A stretch of 35,944 nucleotides of DNA from the IMG/VR virus record IMGVR_UViG_3300047480_000525, positions 1-35,944 of that record; one strand, given 5' to 3'. The notes beneath the pieces are model-generated. The model had not been told where the DNA came from, did no database searches, and worked only from the letters and a program-made list of their open reading frames with translations. Source of the DNA: a virus. Below, piece by piece: positions 29,267 through 35,944 of the stretch. Numbering within the stretch: the stretch's first letter is position 1; each line of letters begins with the position of its first letter. A program made the position numbers and the translations under genes.

Positions 29267-29998
29267 TTAGCCGAAAAAACTCGTTAACCCCTCCAACGTC
29301 ACTTCATTTACTACTCCAGTTTTAGGATTTTTTACTTTTAAAGTATGAGAAAGTTTTGGCATGGTCTCAAAGAAATGCTCAATTTTCTTAAATTGAGAAG
29401 AATTCATTTGCTCAATGAACTCAATTAATTCTTTTTTTGTGCAGTCTGATGCTGCCCAGGATTCCTCATCATTATACACCATATCAATACAGGAAGAAAT
29501 AATATCAAAAGACTTTTCAATATTGTTTTCACTTTGAACTTCACTAAAATCAAAATTATTTTTAATGAATTGGTCCAAAGATGGATACTTCATCTTCATA
29601 ATCAAATTGTCATCCAATTTTATATCAGAAGAATGTTCTGGATTTTTTTGAACTTTTATTTCATCAATATAAACTGTCACTGGAACTTGTGTGTTCTCAT
29701 TATCATCATAGCACGTAACAATCAAATCAATATTTTCTCCTACAGATTTCCCCCTAACATTTAGAAATACATATTCAATATCAAAAGTTGGAAGATCCTC
29801 TACTTTAACTCCTTTAGTGAGGATGCATTCTTTTAATACCTGCTTTATTGCATTTGTAATTTGTTTGGTGTCTTTAGATTCTAATGCAATAATTAAAATT
29901 TTTTCTTCTTTAACTAAAAATGGTCGGTATTTAATTATTTTCCCATTTGATGGTAATTCCAACTCATATGTTGGTGTAGAAATCTTCGGTAAAGGCAT
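29267..29998 (-). CDS. gp26: Baseplate hub/tail assembly protein gp26-like
   Basis: 243 aa. The N-terminus YELELPSNGKIIKYRPFLVK followed by EEKILIIALES is the signature of the T4 gp26 baseplate family (Pfam T4_baseplate). Residues 60-110 contain VEDLPTFDIEYVFLNVRGKS, also typical. It ends EGLTSFFG, where the final Phe codons form T TTT TTC. T4 gp26 works in hub assembly and is not clearly a virion component, fitting a chaperone role. It lies 34 bp downstream of the gp54-like gene with AATAAATA in between, and directly before the 59-aa ORF and the tape-measure-like gene. Confidence 0.8.
   Translation of the reverse strand: MPLPKISTPTYELELPSNGKIIKYRPFLVKEEKILIIALESKDTKQITNAIKQVLKECILTKGVKVEDLPTFDIEYVFLNVRGKSVGENIDLIVTCYDDNENTQVPVTVYIDEIKVQKNPEHSSDIKLDDNLIMKMKYPSLDQFIKNNFDFSEVQSENNIEKSFDIISSCIDMVYNDEESWAASDCTKKELIEFIEQMNSSQFKKIEHFFETMPKLSHTLKVKNPKTGVVNEVTLEGLTSFFG
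29273..29294 (-). promoter_or_regulatory. Candidate -1 ribosomal frameshift site
   Basis: Minus-strand T TTT TTC (29279-29273) sits in the gp26 frame as AGT TTT TTC GGC TAA, which is the X XXY YYZ arrangement. GGAGG (29294-29290) lies 10 nt before it, the spacing at which internal Shine-Dalgarno sequences stimulate -1 shifting in dnaX. After a shift, CGG CTA ATT ATG runs open into the 59-aa ORF. P2 E/E' uses T TTT TTG. Confidence 0.6.
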
Positions 29999-30026
29999 AA
30001 TAACCCAATAAAATATTCAGTATAAT

Positions 30027-30034
30027 TATTTATT
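30027..30034 (-). promoter_or_regulatory. Late promoter-like AATAAATA
   Basis: Minus-strand AATAAATA in the 34-bp gap between the gp54-like gene and gp26, overlapping the gp54-like stop and 29 bp before the gp26 ATG. Confidence 0.45.
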
Positions 30035-30818
30035 ATGCTCCACGAATCGTTCCCCTATTGTGCTCATAAACATATCTAGAGTAACTAAATTCCACAGTAG
30101 TTTTTGTTATCGTACTTCCTTCATATGATACTGGCAACGCAGTAATGTTTGTTGGAAATGCTTCTATCAATCTATAAGTAATTGATGGCACATTTCCCAA
30201 TTCACCTCCAGGTATAGTTGGGTCTAACTTAAAATTTCTTTCAAATTTAACAATACTAATAGTTCTCTTGTAATCATCTGGATACTTCATTCTAAAAAAA
30301 TCATTTCTGTTTTTTCCATTTCCAAAACCATTTGTACTTGGACCAAATCTACCACCTGCTTCATTACCATCAAGTCCATATAGTGGATTAATAAAATTCA
30401 TCCACTCCTCAAATAAACGAAGTAACTTATAATCATTATCAACATAAAAGGTTAATGTTATTGGTGCATATACCCTTCTTGTCGGAAACCTTTCGATTAT
30501 TCCCTGACGACTTCCAGATTCTTCCGTAACTTCAAAAGTTGCTCCAGGAATTACTGCTTCTGAGCAATAAAAATCATAGTAAGTATTTTGTGCCAAATCA
30601 GTTGTAAGTCCAGAAGAACTCAACCACTGCATTAATTTATCTTCACTAGAATTTGAGTTTGTTAAATGTAGAGAAACTTTAAATTGACTAGTTAATGATA
30701 AAGCACCAAAAATATCTCTAGCACTATCAAGTTGAACTGCCCCATCACTTCTTGGGGTAGTCATCTTAACATACAAAGGACCTATTTCTGGAAATCCTCT
30801 GGAGTTTGTTTGTGCCAT
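30033..30818 (-). CDS. gp54: Tail tube initiator, gp54-like
   Basis: 261 aa (MAQTNSRGFPEIGPLYVKMT). YAPITLTFYVDNDYKLLRLF with EEWMNFI, and a late block, LIEAFPTNITALPVSYEGST with TVEFSYSRY, match the tail-tube fold shared by T4 gp19, gp48 and gp54. Length is nearer to gp54 (about 320 aa) than to gp19 (163 aa), and the genes of the hub follow, so gp54, the baseplate protein on which the tube starts, is the best choice. Tube protein gp19 itself cannot be excluded. It is divergent from gp4, with a 35-bp shared control region. Confidence 0.6.
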   Translation of the reverse strand: MAQTNSRGFPEIGPLYVKMTTPRSDGAVQLDSARDIFGALSLTSQFKVSLHLTNSNSSEDKLMQWLSSSGLTTDLAQNTYYDFYCSEAVIPGATFEVTEESGSRQGIIERFPTRRVYAPITLTFYVDNDYKLLRLFEEWMNFINPLYGLDGNEAGGRFGPSTNGFGNGKNRNDFFRMKYPDDYKRTISIVKFERNFKLDPTIPGGELGNVPSITYRLIEAFPTNITALPVSYEGSTITKTTVEFSYSRYVYEHNRGTIRGA

Positions 30819-30819
30819 T

Positions 30820-30827
30820 TATAAATA
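30820..30827 (+). promoter_or_regulatory. Consensus T4-type late promoter TATAAATA
   Basis: An exact TATAAATA on the plus strand, 27 bp before the gp4 ATG, in the divergent gap. It is the only perfect late element found and should drive the five-gene plus operon. Confidence 0.7.
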
Positions 30828-30853
30828 TTTTTAAAAAAATACCTATACTATGT

Positions 30854-31321
30854 ATGCCACATAAAGATGATTCGGGTTACCGACAGGGTAAATTTAAACC
30901 ACAAAAACCAGAAAAATATAAGGGTGATCCAACAAAAATAATTTATAGGTCATCATATGAATTGAAATTTATGCAATATTGTGACCTAACAGAAAGTGTA
31001 AACGAATGGAGGTCAGAGGAATTTTTTATTCCATATATTTCTCCTATAGACAATAGAGTACATAGATATTTTCCAGATTTCTTTGTTAAGTATACTGATA
31101 AAAATGGCAACAATAGAACTTTGGTTATAGAAATTAAACCAGAAAAGGATTTAAAAATGCCAGAACAAAATCCAAAAAGAAAAACAAAGTCTTGGGCATT
31201 TCGAGTTAAAACGTGGGCAGTTAATCAAGCAAAATGGAAAGCAGCCAAAGAATTCTGTGAGGATAGAAAATACGAGTTCAGAATTTTAACCGAAAAGGAA
31301 TTGGGAATACCAGTAAAATGA
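30854..31321 (+). CDS. gp4: Head completion protein gp4
   Basis: 155 aa from ATG at 30854 (MPHKDDSGYRQGKFKPQKPE). An upstream in-frame ATG at 30806 lies inside the divergent gene and is rejected. KYKGDPTKIIYRSSYELKFM, EWRSEEFFIPYISP and HRYFPDFFVKY align with T4 gp4 along most of its length. E36, D75 and E93-x-K95 (VIEIKPEK) form a PD-(D/E)xK nuclease-like set, as in TnsA-type folds. In T4 gp4 completes filled heads before tails join; whether it cuts DNA is not settled to my knowledge. First gene of the plus operon, overlapping the next by 4 bp (ATGA). Confidence 0.92.
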   Translation: MPHKDDSGYRQGKFKPQKPEKYKGDPTKIIYRSSYELKFMQYCDLTESVNEWRSEEFFIPYISPIDNRVHRYFPDFFVKYTDKNGNNRTLVIEIKPEKDLKMPEQNPKRKTKSWAFRVKTWAVNQAKWKAAKEFCEDRKYEFRILTEKELGIPVK

Positions 31322-31815
31322 TTTCAGAAGAAGTAAAAAAACAAGCAGGGAAAAAATTTAGAAGCACAAATTGGTGGACCAATGCCACCATGAATGAACT
31401 AAGAAATTATCAAAGAAGAAATATAAATGAACTTGATACAAATTTTATAGTACCAGGTGATTTAGTATTCTTTCTTTATTCTGCAAAATATCCTCAAAAA
31501 TATGAATGGTGGGATAGGCATCCACTATCTTTTATAGTTGATGTAAATCCAAGAGAAGGAAGTTTTGTTGGAATAAATTTACATTACTTAAATCCCCAAT
31601 ATAGAGGGGGATTTGCCAAATCACTCCTAAATAAAACAGGAGTTTCCAATGCCCCAAAAAAGACTATTCACAAATATCTTTTTTCTGGAGTAATGAGTGA
31701 ATTATTTAAGGTCCCAAAAAAAGATTGGGTTGGCGTTTCATTATTACCGACAGAACAATTTGTCGATAAAAACGGGCAATCCGTACCAAAATACAGAGTC
31801 TGGGACGCACCTTAA
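31318..31815 (+). CDS. Conserved-looking structural or assembly protein, unassigned
   Basis: 165 aa. The N-terminal helix carries WWTNATMNELRNYQRRN. Then PGDLVFFLYSAKYPQKYEWW with DRHPLSFIVDVN, and FVGINLHYLNPQYRGGFAKS. The 'WDRHPL...GINLHYL' pattern seems familiar from minor proteins near baseplate genes of marine T4-like phages, but I cannot name it with confidence. It is coupled to gp4 (ATGA overlap) and directly abuts gp48 (no gap), so it probably acts in baseplate or head completion. T4 has gp53 after gp4; the real gp53 here is two genes further on. Confidence 0.8.
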   Translation: MISEEVKKQAGKKFRSTNWWTNATMNELRNYQRRNINELDTNFIVPGDLVFFLYSAKYPQKYEWWDRHPLSFIVDVNPREGSFVGINLHYLNPQYRGGFAKSLLNKTGVSNAPKKTIHKYLFSGVMSELFKVPKKDWVGVSLLPTEQFVDKNGQSVPKYRVWDAP

Positions 31816-33345
31816 ATGGGATATGAATTATTAAAAGATAATTATTACGTATCGGGGATTGCTCCTTTAGGAGTTCCTTTAGGATTTGGATTAAGATATG
31901 ATCCAAATACTGGTGATTACGAATTAAAGCAAAAGGGTCTTGGTGGAAGTTATGATATTGGAATAGGGTTGGCAGTATTCTACAAAAATGGAAGTTGGTA
32001 TGGAGATGCACTAAGAGACCCAAAATTATTTAAAGATGGAAAACCAACAGCGTTAGCAAACCAATTAAGTGAAGATATTAGAAGAAAAGTTAATGCTGCG
32101 TATATAAAAGGTGGTGGATCAAACTCTGGACTAAAAATAAACAAAACTGCAATAGATCCCACAGGAACTGCGGGGATTAATAATTTTTTCCCAGGAAATA
32201 ACGCAGGACTTGCCACTGCTGTTCCTGGAGGTACAATTCTTTCATCACCACCTGGGTCTCTACCGAAATTCAGTGAACCTTTAGATTTTCCAAGTGCCAA
32301 TGAAGAACCTTTATTTGGAACACAGTCAACAAAAGACAGCAGAAGTAAATTACTAGTGTATCCAGTTGATATCCTTGAAAATAGACAAGATACACTTAGA
32401 ATAACCATGTATAATTATTCTTCTCCAAGTGGAGAATCTTTGTTTGGTGGACAAGACCCTGGAAAAATTGTAGTAGATGGACTTCAGCGTTTATCTGGTG
32501 CCAAATTTGGAAAAGAAGAATTCAAAGGAACTGTGATTTTGCCAATTCCAAATAATGCTTCTGACGCAAACTCAGTTGCTTGGGCAGAAGACTCCATGAA
32601 TAATATTACTGCTGCACTGCTTGCAAAGGCATCTGGAAATTTAGCACTCGCTGCTGGTGGTGCTCTTGCTGGAGCATTGACTAAAGCAGTTGCTGGAGTA
32701 AATCCATCACAAGCAATTTACTATCTTACATTATTACAAGAAATAAATCCAGATCTAAAAGACCCAAAAGTTCTCAAACAAGTAAATTCCCTAGTAGCAT
32801 CACTATCATTAAAACAAGCAGGAATTGACATCTCACCAGAAACTATACTTTCCAGAGGTTTTGGTGTAGTGCCAAATTCTAATATGGAACTTCTATTTAA
32901 TTCACCAAAATTAAGAAGTTTTGAATTTTCTTGGAGATTAAGTCCAAGAAGTGCAAATGAGGCAAAAACAGTAAAAAGAATTATAAGATTCTTCAAGCAG
33001 GGAATGGCAGCAAGAAAATTAAGTGCAAGTTCGGGAGCAGGTGCAGCATCAGCGCTTTTGGGAACTCCAAATGTATTTAAGTTGCAATATAAAACTGCAG
33101 ATGATAAAGCAATCTCTGGATTAAATAGATTTAAATTATGTGCTTTAACAGGATTTTCGGTAAATTACACTCCAGATGGTCAGTGGTCTGCATATGATGA
33201 GGGACAACCAGTATCTGTAAATTTAGGTATGGGATTCACGGAACTAGAACCAATATTTGAATCCGATTATCAAGATAAAATATTTAAAGATTTGAAGGGT
33301 GCTCCAGATCTAGATGAAATTGGTCCAGACGACGTAGGTTACTAA
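31816..33345 (+). CDS. gp48: Baseplate tail tube cap gp48-like
   Basis: 509 aa (MGYELLKDNYYVSGIAPLGV). The C-terminal half, with LLFNSPKLRSFEFSWRLSPR, AKTVKRIIRFFKQGMA, GFSVNYTPDGQWSAYDEGQP and FTELEPIFESDYQ, is the tube-fold block typical of gp48, which caps the baseplate hub and starts the tail tube with gp54. A central Ala/Gly-rich segment (ALAAGGALAGALTKAVAGVN) looks helical and could be membrane-active or flexible. It is longer than T4 gp48 (364 aa), with an N-terminal addition of about 150 residues. It abuts its neighbours on both sides, with gp53 beginning 1 bp after its stop. Confidence 0.82.
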   Translation: MGYELLKDNYYVSGIAPLGVPLGFGLRYDPNTGDYELKQKGLGGSYDIGIGLAVFYKNGSWYGDALRDPKLFKDGKPTALANQLSEDIRRKVNAAYIKGGGSNSGLKINKTAIDPTGTAGINNFFPGNNAGLATAVPGGTILSSPPGSLPKFSEPLDFPSANEEPLFGTQSTKDSRSKLLVYPVDILENRQDTLRITMYNYSSPSGESLFGGQDPGKIVVDGLQRLSGAKFGKEEFKGTVILPIPNNASDANSVAWAEDSMNNITAALLAKASGNLALAAGGALAGALTKAVAGVNPSQAIYYLTLLQEINPDLKDPKVLKQVNSLVASLSLKQAGIDISPETILSRGFGVVPNSNMELLFNSPKLRSFEFSWRLSPRSANEAKTVKRIIRFFKQGMAARKLSASSGAGAASALLGTPNVFKLQYKTADDKAISGLNRFKLCALTGFSVNYTPDGQWSAYDEGQPVSVNLGMGFTELEPIFESDYQDKIFKDLKGAPDLDEIGPDDVGY

Positions 33346-33346
33346 T

Positions 33347-34198
33347 ATGTCATATTTCAGAGAACTTCCCAACTTACAATACCCATCACAATTTCAAGTA
33401 AGAAATTACATTGATGAATATGTAAGTGCAAAAAATCTTTTCAGAAGAGCAAAACTAAGAGGTGATGTGGCAAACTATGCCACTGCATTTACATACTATC
33501 AAATAGTAGATAGAGAAAGACCAGACCAAATTGCTCAAAAATTATATAATGATTCAAATTTAGATTGGATTATTTTACTTACAAATAATATTAAAAATTT
33601 GAATAATGAATGGCCCCTAGATAATGATTCACTTTATAAGTACATGATTGAAAAATATGGATCAGATGAAGAACTGGCAAAAGTTCATCATTATGAAACA
33701 GTAGAATATAAAGATGAATTTGGACGAATAATTATTGAAGGTGGTCTTCAGGTAGATCCTGGAAAATCAGAAACAATACAAACAAGAGAAGATACAAATG
33801 AGTATCTGCTAGAATCTTTCCCAAGTGCAAAAAGCAATACTGTTATCAGTATAAATCTTTGTCAAAAATTAACAGTATATGGAAGGGACATTAAAACAAG
33901 TGAATATTTGATTACAGATATTCAAACTAATATATCATACTTAAAAATCAAATCCAAAACTTCCAATGGATTTGGTGATGTAACTGTGTTAAATAGTTTA
34001 GCAGATTGGCCTTTTAGTTGGGGTGGAATTTTAAAATTGAAACAAAGAAATGGCAATGAAGTTGAAGTAAAATTAACCGATGCCATAACAGATACAAAAA
34101 TAAGAATACCAGAAAGACTTTATGAAATCACTGGAACACTAGTCGATGGTATTCTACAACCAACATTTAAGTTCACTAACGAGTTACCAGCAGCATAA
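33347..34198 (+). CDS. gp53: Baseplate wedge protein gp53
   Basis: 283 aa (MSYFRELPNLQYPSQFQVRN). YYQIVDRERPDQIAQKLYND with SNLDWIILLTNNI matches the T4 gp53 segment with RPEELANAIYGNPQLYWVLL, a LysM-like fold that joins neighbouring wedges around the hub. WPLDNDSLYKYMIEKYG and the following HHYETVEYKDEFGRIIIEGG also fit. It is longer than T4 gp53 (196 aa), with a beta-rich C-terminal addition. It is placed between gp48 and a 96-aa gene with essentially no gaps. Confidence 0.85.
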   Translation: MSYFRELPNLQYPSQFQVRNYIDEYVSAKNLFRRAKLRGDVANYATAFTYYQIVDRERPDQIAQKLYNDSNLDWIILLTNNIKNLNNEWPLDNDSLYKYMIEKYGSDEELAKVHHYETVEYKDEFGRIIIEGGLQVDPGKSETIQTREDTNEYLLESFPSAKSNTVISINLCQKLTVYGRDIKTSEYLITDIQTNISYLKIKSKTSNGFGDVTVLNSLADWPFSWGGILKLKQRNGNEVEVKLTDAITDTKIRIPERLYEITGTLVDGILQPTFKFTNELPAA

Positions 34199-34489
34199 AT
34201 GAAATTCCCATTTCCTGGAATGAAAGTCTTTATCGAGTCCGATAGTCAAATATTGGAGTACCTTGATACGACAGGAAGCATACAAACAGTAAAAAATGTA
34301 GTGAATCCAGTCACAAATTATGAATATGAAGTAAAAGAAAATGAAAGAAAGAGAACAATACTCGTATTGAGACCAGAGTATATTGGTGCAGTTACTTATG
34401 ATATGAGAAATATGATGAAATATGATAGATCGTCTCAGTATGTAGACTCATCAACTAAGAAAACATATAACCCAAGAAATAACATATAA
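34199..34489 (+). CDS. Small protein after gp53, hypothetical
   Basis: 96 aa, MKFPFPGMKVFIESDSQILE at the start. The first half is beta-like; the second has ERKRTILVLRPEYIGAVTYD followed by MRNMMKYDRSSQYVD. Directly abuts the gp53 stop (TAAATG) and is the last gene of the plus operon before a strong terminator. It is probably a baseplate protein or a domain that in other phages belongs to gp53. No family recognised. Confidence 0.75.
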   Translation: MKFPFPGMKVFIESDSQILEYLDTTGSIQTVKNVVNPVTNYEYEVKENERKRTILVLRPEYIGAVTYDMRNMMKYDRSSQYVDSSTKKTYNPRNNI

Positions 34490-34492
34490 AAA

Positions 34493-34535
34493 TCCCGCAA
34501 AACCTTCATAGAGAAAATTTTGCGGGAAATTTTTT
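34493..34535. terminator. Bidirectional intrinsic terminator
   Basis: A perfect 10-bp stem TCCCGCAAAA/TTTTGCGGGA (34493-34502, 34518-34527) with a 15-nt loop. T-runs follow in both directions (TTTTTT at 34530-34535 on plus; TTTTTA on minus), so it ends both the plus baseplate operon and the minus gp32 transcript. Confidence 0.9.
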
Positions 34536-34565
34536 CGGACCCTTTTTTAATTTAAAGGTGATTTT

Positions 34566-34805
34566 TCAACAAGGGTAGTATTGAACTTCTTTAAATGTTC
34601 TTACGTATGGTTCTACCCTACCTTCACCAGAGACTACTTCTTCACGAAAGATTTCTCTTTTGCAATTTCCATTATATCCATAATATCTTGGATAGTAATT
34701 TGTGTAATATCCACCATATCTAAATGGTCTCCAAAATTGATCCCATGTTATTGCATAAGATGGGGATATTGTAAAAATTACAGAAAGAAAAATCAAGTAT
34801 TTCAT
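34566..34805 (-). CDS. Small exported protein coupled to gp32
   Basis: 79 aa. Residues 1-18 (MKYLIFLSVIFTISPSYA) form a classic signal peptide with Ala at the cleavage site; no lipobox Cys follows. The mature part is rich in Tyr, Gly and Arg (FRYGGYYTNYYPRYYGYNGN), then REIFREEVVSGEGRVEPYVR. It has two Cys (48 and 79), with the last residue being Cys. Its ATG overlaps the gp32 stop (TGATG), so it is translated with gp32, and the terminator lies just beyond. Probably periplasmic or envelope-located during infection. Function unknown; superinfection exclusion or envelope modification are guesses. Confidence 0.75.
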   Translation of the reverse strand: MKYLIFLSVIFTISPSYAITWDQFWRPFRYGGYYTNYYPRYYGYNGNCKREIFREEVVSGEGRVEPYVRTFKEVQYYPC

Positions 34806-35746
34806 CAGGATTCTGCAAGTTTTTGGAAGTAGCTCAGGGCATCATCATCTTCGTCTTCATCATCACTAGAACTTGAAGACGAAGTACTGACATCATCATA
34901 AGATGCGGAACGAGATGAGGACGAACTTACAGATTCACCACGACGTTCACGTTCCCACTCTTCCTCCTCGGCAACAACTTCTGGGTCTTGGTTCTTAGGA
35001 ACACCACGGAGACCAAGAGTGTATTCAAGACGCTTCTTGAGGTCATCATAAGACTTAAACTCTTTGGGGTCTGTAAAGTCATTCAGGTTGTTGAGGGACT
35101 TATAAATTCGTTCCAGTTCATCATCATCACCATCAAGAAGAGCAGAAGGTGCAGCAAACTCAGACTTGTCGTAGTTCCAGTATCCATCTTTCTTAACAAG
35201 TTTCAGCTTGAAGTGAGCACCAGTCCAGAAATCGAAGGGATTAATGGGAGTTTCATCTTCAAACTCAGGTTGCATTGCCGCAAGAATCTTATCATAGATT
35301 TTCTTACCAAACTTATAGAGGAAGACTTTACCCTCATTGTCAGGATTGGCAGGATCACGAACAACATAAATGTTTGCGTAGTAAGAAAGTTTACGCTTTT
35401 GCTTACGTGCTTCTTCTTTATCACGATCAGAACCAGAGTTCCAGAGAACACGGTTCTTTTCACACACAGGACATTGCTGACCAAGAGTGGTGAGGCAGTT
35501 GTCAATCAACCAACCACCAGGACCTTGGAATGCGTGAGACCATACTTGTGCCCAAGGCAATTCACAACCTTCGGGGGCAGGAAGGAAACGGATAACTGCG
35601 GAACCTACACCGCTCTTATCCATAACAGGTTTCCAAAAACGGTCGTCATCCTTGGAACCAGAATCGTTGAGTTTCTCGACTTGTTTGATGAGTTTTTCGG
35701 TGAGGGAACCCATCTTAGATTGCTTTTTAAGATCAGCAAAAGACAT
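34805..35746 (-). CDS. gp32: Single-stranded DNA-binding protein gp32
   Basis: 313 aa (MSFADLKKQSKMGSLTEKLI). The N-terminal basic part gives cooperative binding. The core has FWKPVMDKSGVGSAVIRFLP and a zinc site H71, C84, C92, C95 with nearly the T4 spacing (H64, C77, C87, C90 in T4), including CPVC. YYANIYVVRDPANPDNEGKV and FKLKLVKKDGYWNYDKSEF are also typical. The C-terminus is Ser- and Asp/Glu-rich and acidic, as expected for the region that recruits other replication proteins. It coats ssDNA in phage replication, recombination and repair. GGAG lies 6 nt before the ATG, inside an array of AATACG repeats. Base composition looks GC-richer than the late genes. Confidence 0.97.
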   Translation of the reverse strand: MSFADLKKQSKMGSLTEKLIKQVEKLNDSGSKDDDRFWKPVMDKSGVGSAVIRFLPAPEGCELPWAQVWSHAFQGPGGWLIDNCLTTLGQQCPVCEKNRVLWNSGSDRDKEEARKQKRKLSYYANIYVVRDPANPDNEGKVFLYKFGKKIYDKILAAMQPEFEDETPINPFDFWTGAHFKLKLVKKDGYWNYDKSEFAAPSALLDGDDDELERIYKSLNNLNDFTDPKEFKSYDDLKKRLEYTLGLRGVPKNQDPEVVAEEEEWERERRGESVSSSSSRSASYDDVSTSSSSSSDDEDEDDDALSYFQKLAES

Positions 35747-35747
35747 T

Positions 35748-35799
35748 CGTATTCTCCGTATTAATCGTATTTGAAGTGTGTGCCGTATTGGTACGTATT
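35748..35799 (-). promoter_or_regulatory. Five AATACG repeats in gp32 leader, possible autogenous operator
   Basis: On the minus strand AATACG occurs at 35799-35794, 35789-35784, 35771-35766, 35762-35757 and 35753-35748. Starts are 10, 18, 9 and 9 nt apart, close to multiples of 9. The GGAG ribosome binding site lies between the last two copies and the last copy precedes the ATG by 1 nt. T4 gp32 represses its own translation by binding an unstructured, repeat-containing leader, so these are candidate gp32 binding units. Confidence 0.6.
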
Positions 35800-35800
35800 A

Positions 35801-35829
35801 AGTCTAGCAGCAGAAGGGTCAATCGTCAA
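35801..35829 (-). promoter_or_regulatory. Sigma70-like promoter of gp32
   Basis: Minus-strand TTGACG (35829-35824), a 17-bp spacer and TAGACT (35806-35801), with TGC before it as an extended -10. The predicted start near 35794 places the mRNA 5' end at the AATACG array. The -35 overlaps the end of the 40-aa ORF. Confidence 0.6.
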
Positions 35830-35941
35830 GAGTTTTCTCAAGATACTCAATCTGAGATTCTAAAATCTTGAAAAATTCATCCACTGTTCCATTTTTACCC
35901 AACCCAAAAAGTTGGGCAGAATCAAGTATTCTATTTTTCAT
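35819..35941 (-). CDS. 40-aa ORF upstream of gp32, possibly 5'-truncated
   Basis: Reads MKNRILDSAQLFGLGKNGTV followed by an acidic helix ending LEKTLDD. The ATG is 3 nt from the window edge, so this may be only the C-terminal part of a longer gene; no ribosome binding site can be judged. In T4 the genes before 32 are dsbA, 33 and 59, all small replication or transcription factors, but nothing here identifies one of them. Confidence 0.5.
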   Translation of the reverse strand: MKNRILDSAQLFGLGKNGTVDEFFKILESQIEYLEKTLDD

Positions 35942-35944
35942 TTC

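Noticed and set aside
30806-30853. Upstream in-frame ATG extending gp4
   Set aside because: It lies in the divergent gene and ahead of the TATAAATA promoter; the T4 gp4-like sequence begins just after 30854.
32631-32700. Ala/Gly-rich stretch in gp48 as a transmembrane helix
   Set aside because: Too rich in small residues with few large hydrophobics to call a membrane anchor; noted only as a flexible or helical segment.
34988-35764. 258-aa plus-strand ORF opposite gp32
   Set aside because: Antisense to a certain gp32 gene, with no recognisable domain.

Overview
The window looks like the structural-gene region of a T4-like cyanophage, a contractile-tailed myovirus of Synechococcus or Prochlorococcus. 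The evidence is recognisable T4 homologues (gp32, gp53, gp48, gp4, gp54-like, gp26, gp27, gp5), very long repetitive low-GC tail-fibre proteins of the kind cyanomyoviruses carry, a 2OG-Fe(II) oxygenase gene among tail genes, and T4-type late promoters (TATAAATA and variants). I saw no tRNA, CRISPR array, insertion sequence or photosynthesis gene.

Layout. At the left edge, on the minus strand, is the 5' part of a GC-richer HEVGH metallopeptidase-like gene (1-602). It is preceded by a control region with a sigma70-like promoter, an 11-bp inverted repeat and a strong intrinsic terminator, which could be a small RNA gene of about 100 nt (637-738). From 806 to 30818 almost everything is on the minus strand. 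Reading in the direction of transcription (right to left) the order is: gp54-like tube initiator, gp26, a 59-aa ORF, a tape-measure-like protein with a lambda-R-type muramidase domain, an M23/SGNH tail protein, gp27, a small Cys protein, gp5, a beta-helix spike protein, a fibre protein, a 2OG oxygenase, several fibre or structural proteins (566, 1120, 118, 787 and 189 aa), a cassette of three small non-structural genes, a 2574-aa fibre protein, a 266-aa fibre-tip protein and a 58-aa coiled-coil protein. From 30820 to 34489 a plus-strand late operon encodes gp4, an unassigned 165-aa protein, gp48, gp53 and a 96-aa protein. It ends at a bidirectional terminator. Beyond that, minus-strand gp32 is followed by a small exported protein and preceded by a 40-aa ORF at the window edge.

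How the parts fit. The central genes build the baseplate hub, tail tube cap, tape measure and adhesins. gp5 shows no T4-lysozyme domain. Cell-wall-degrading domains sit instead on the two tape-measure-like proteins, and the needle beta-helix is a separate protein. Late structural genes are preceded by TATAAATA-like elements. gp32, the small-gene cassette and the left control region instead have TTGACN, a 16-17 bp spacer and an extended -10.

Most notable observations: (1) a T TTT TTC heptamer with a GGAGG 10 nt upstream at the end of gp26, in the right frame for a -1 frameshift into the 59-aa ORF, as in tail assembly chaperones of other phages; (2) five AATACG repeats at about 9-nt spacing in the gp32 leader, bracketing its ribosome binding site; (3) the promoter, operator and terminator unit at 637-773. 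All assignments come from reading the sequence; no database search was run.
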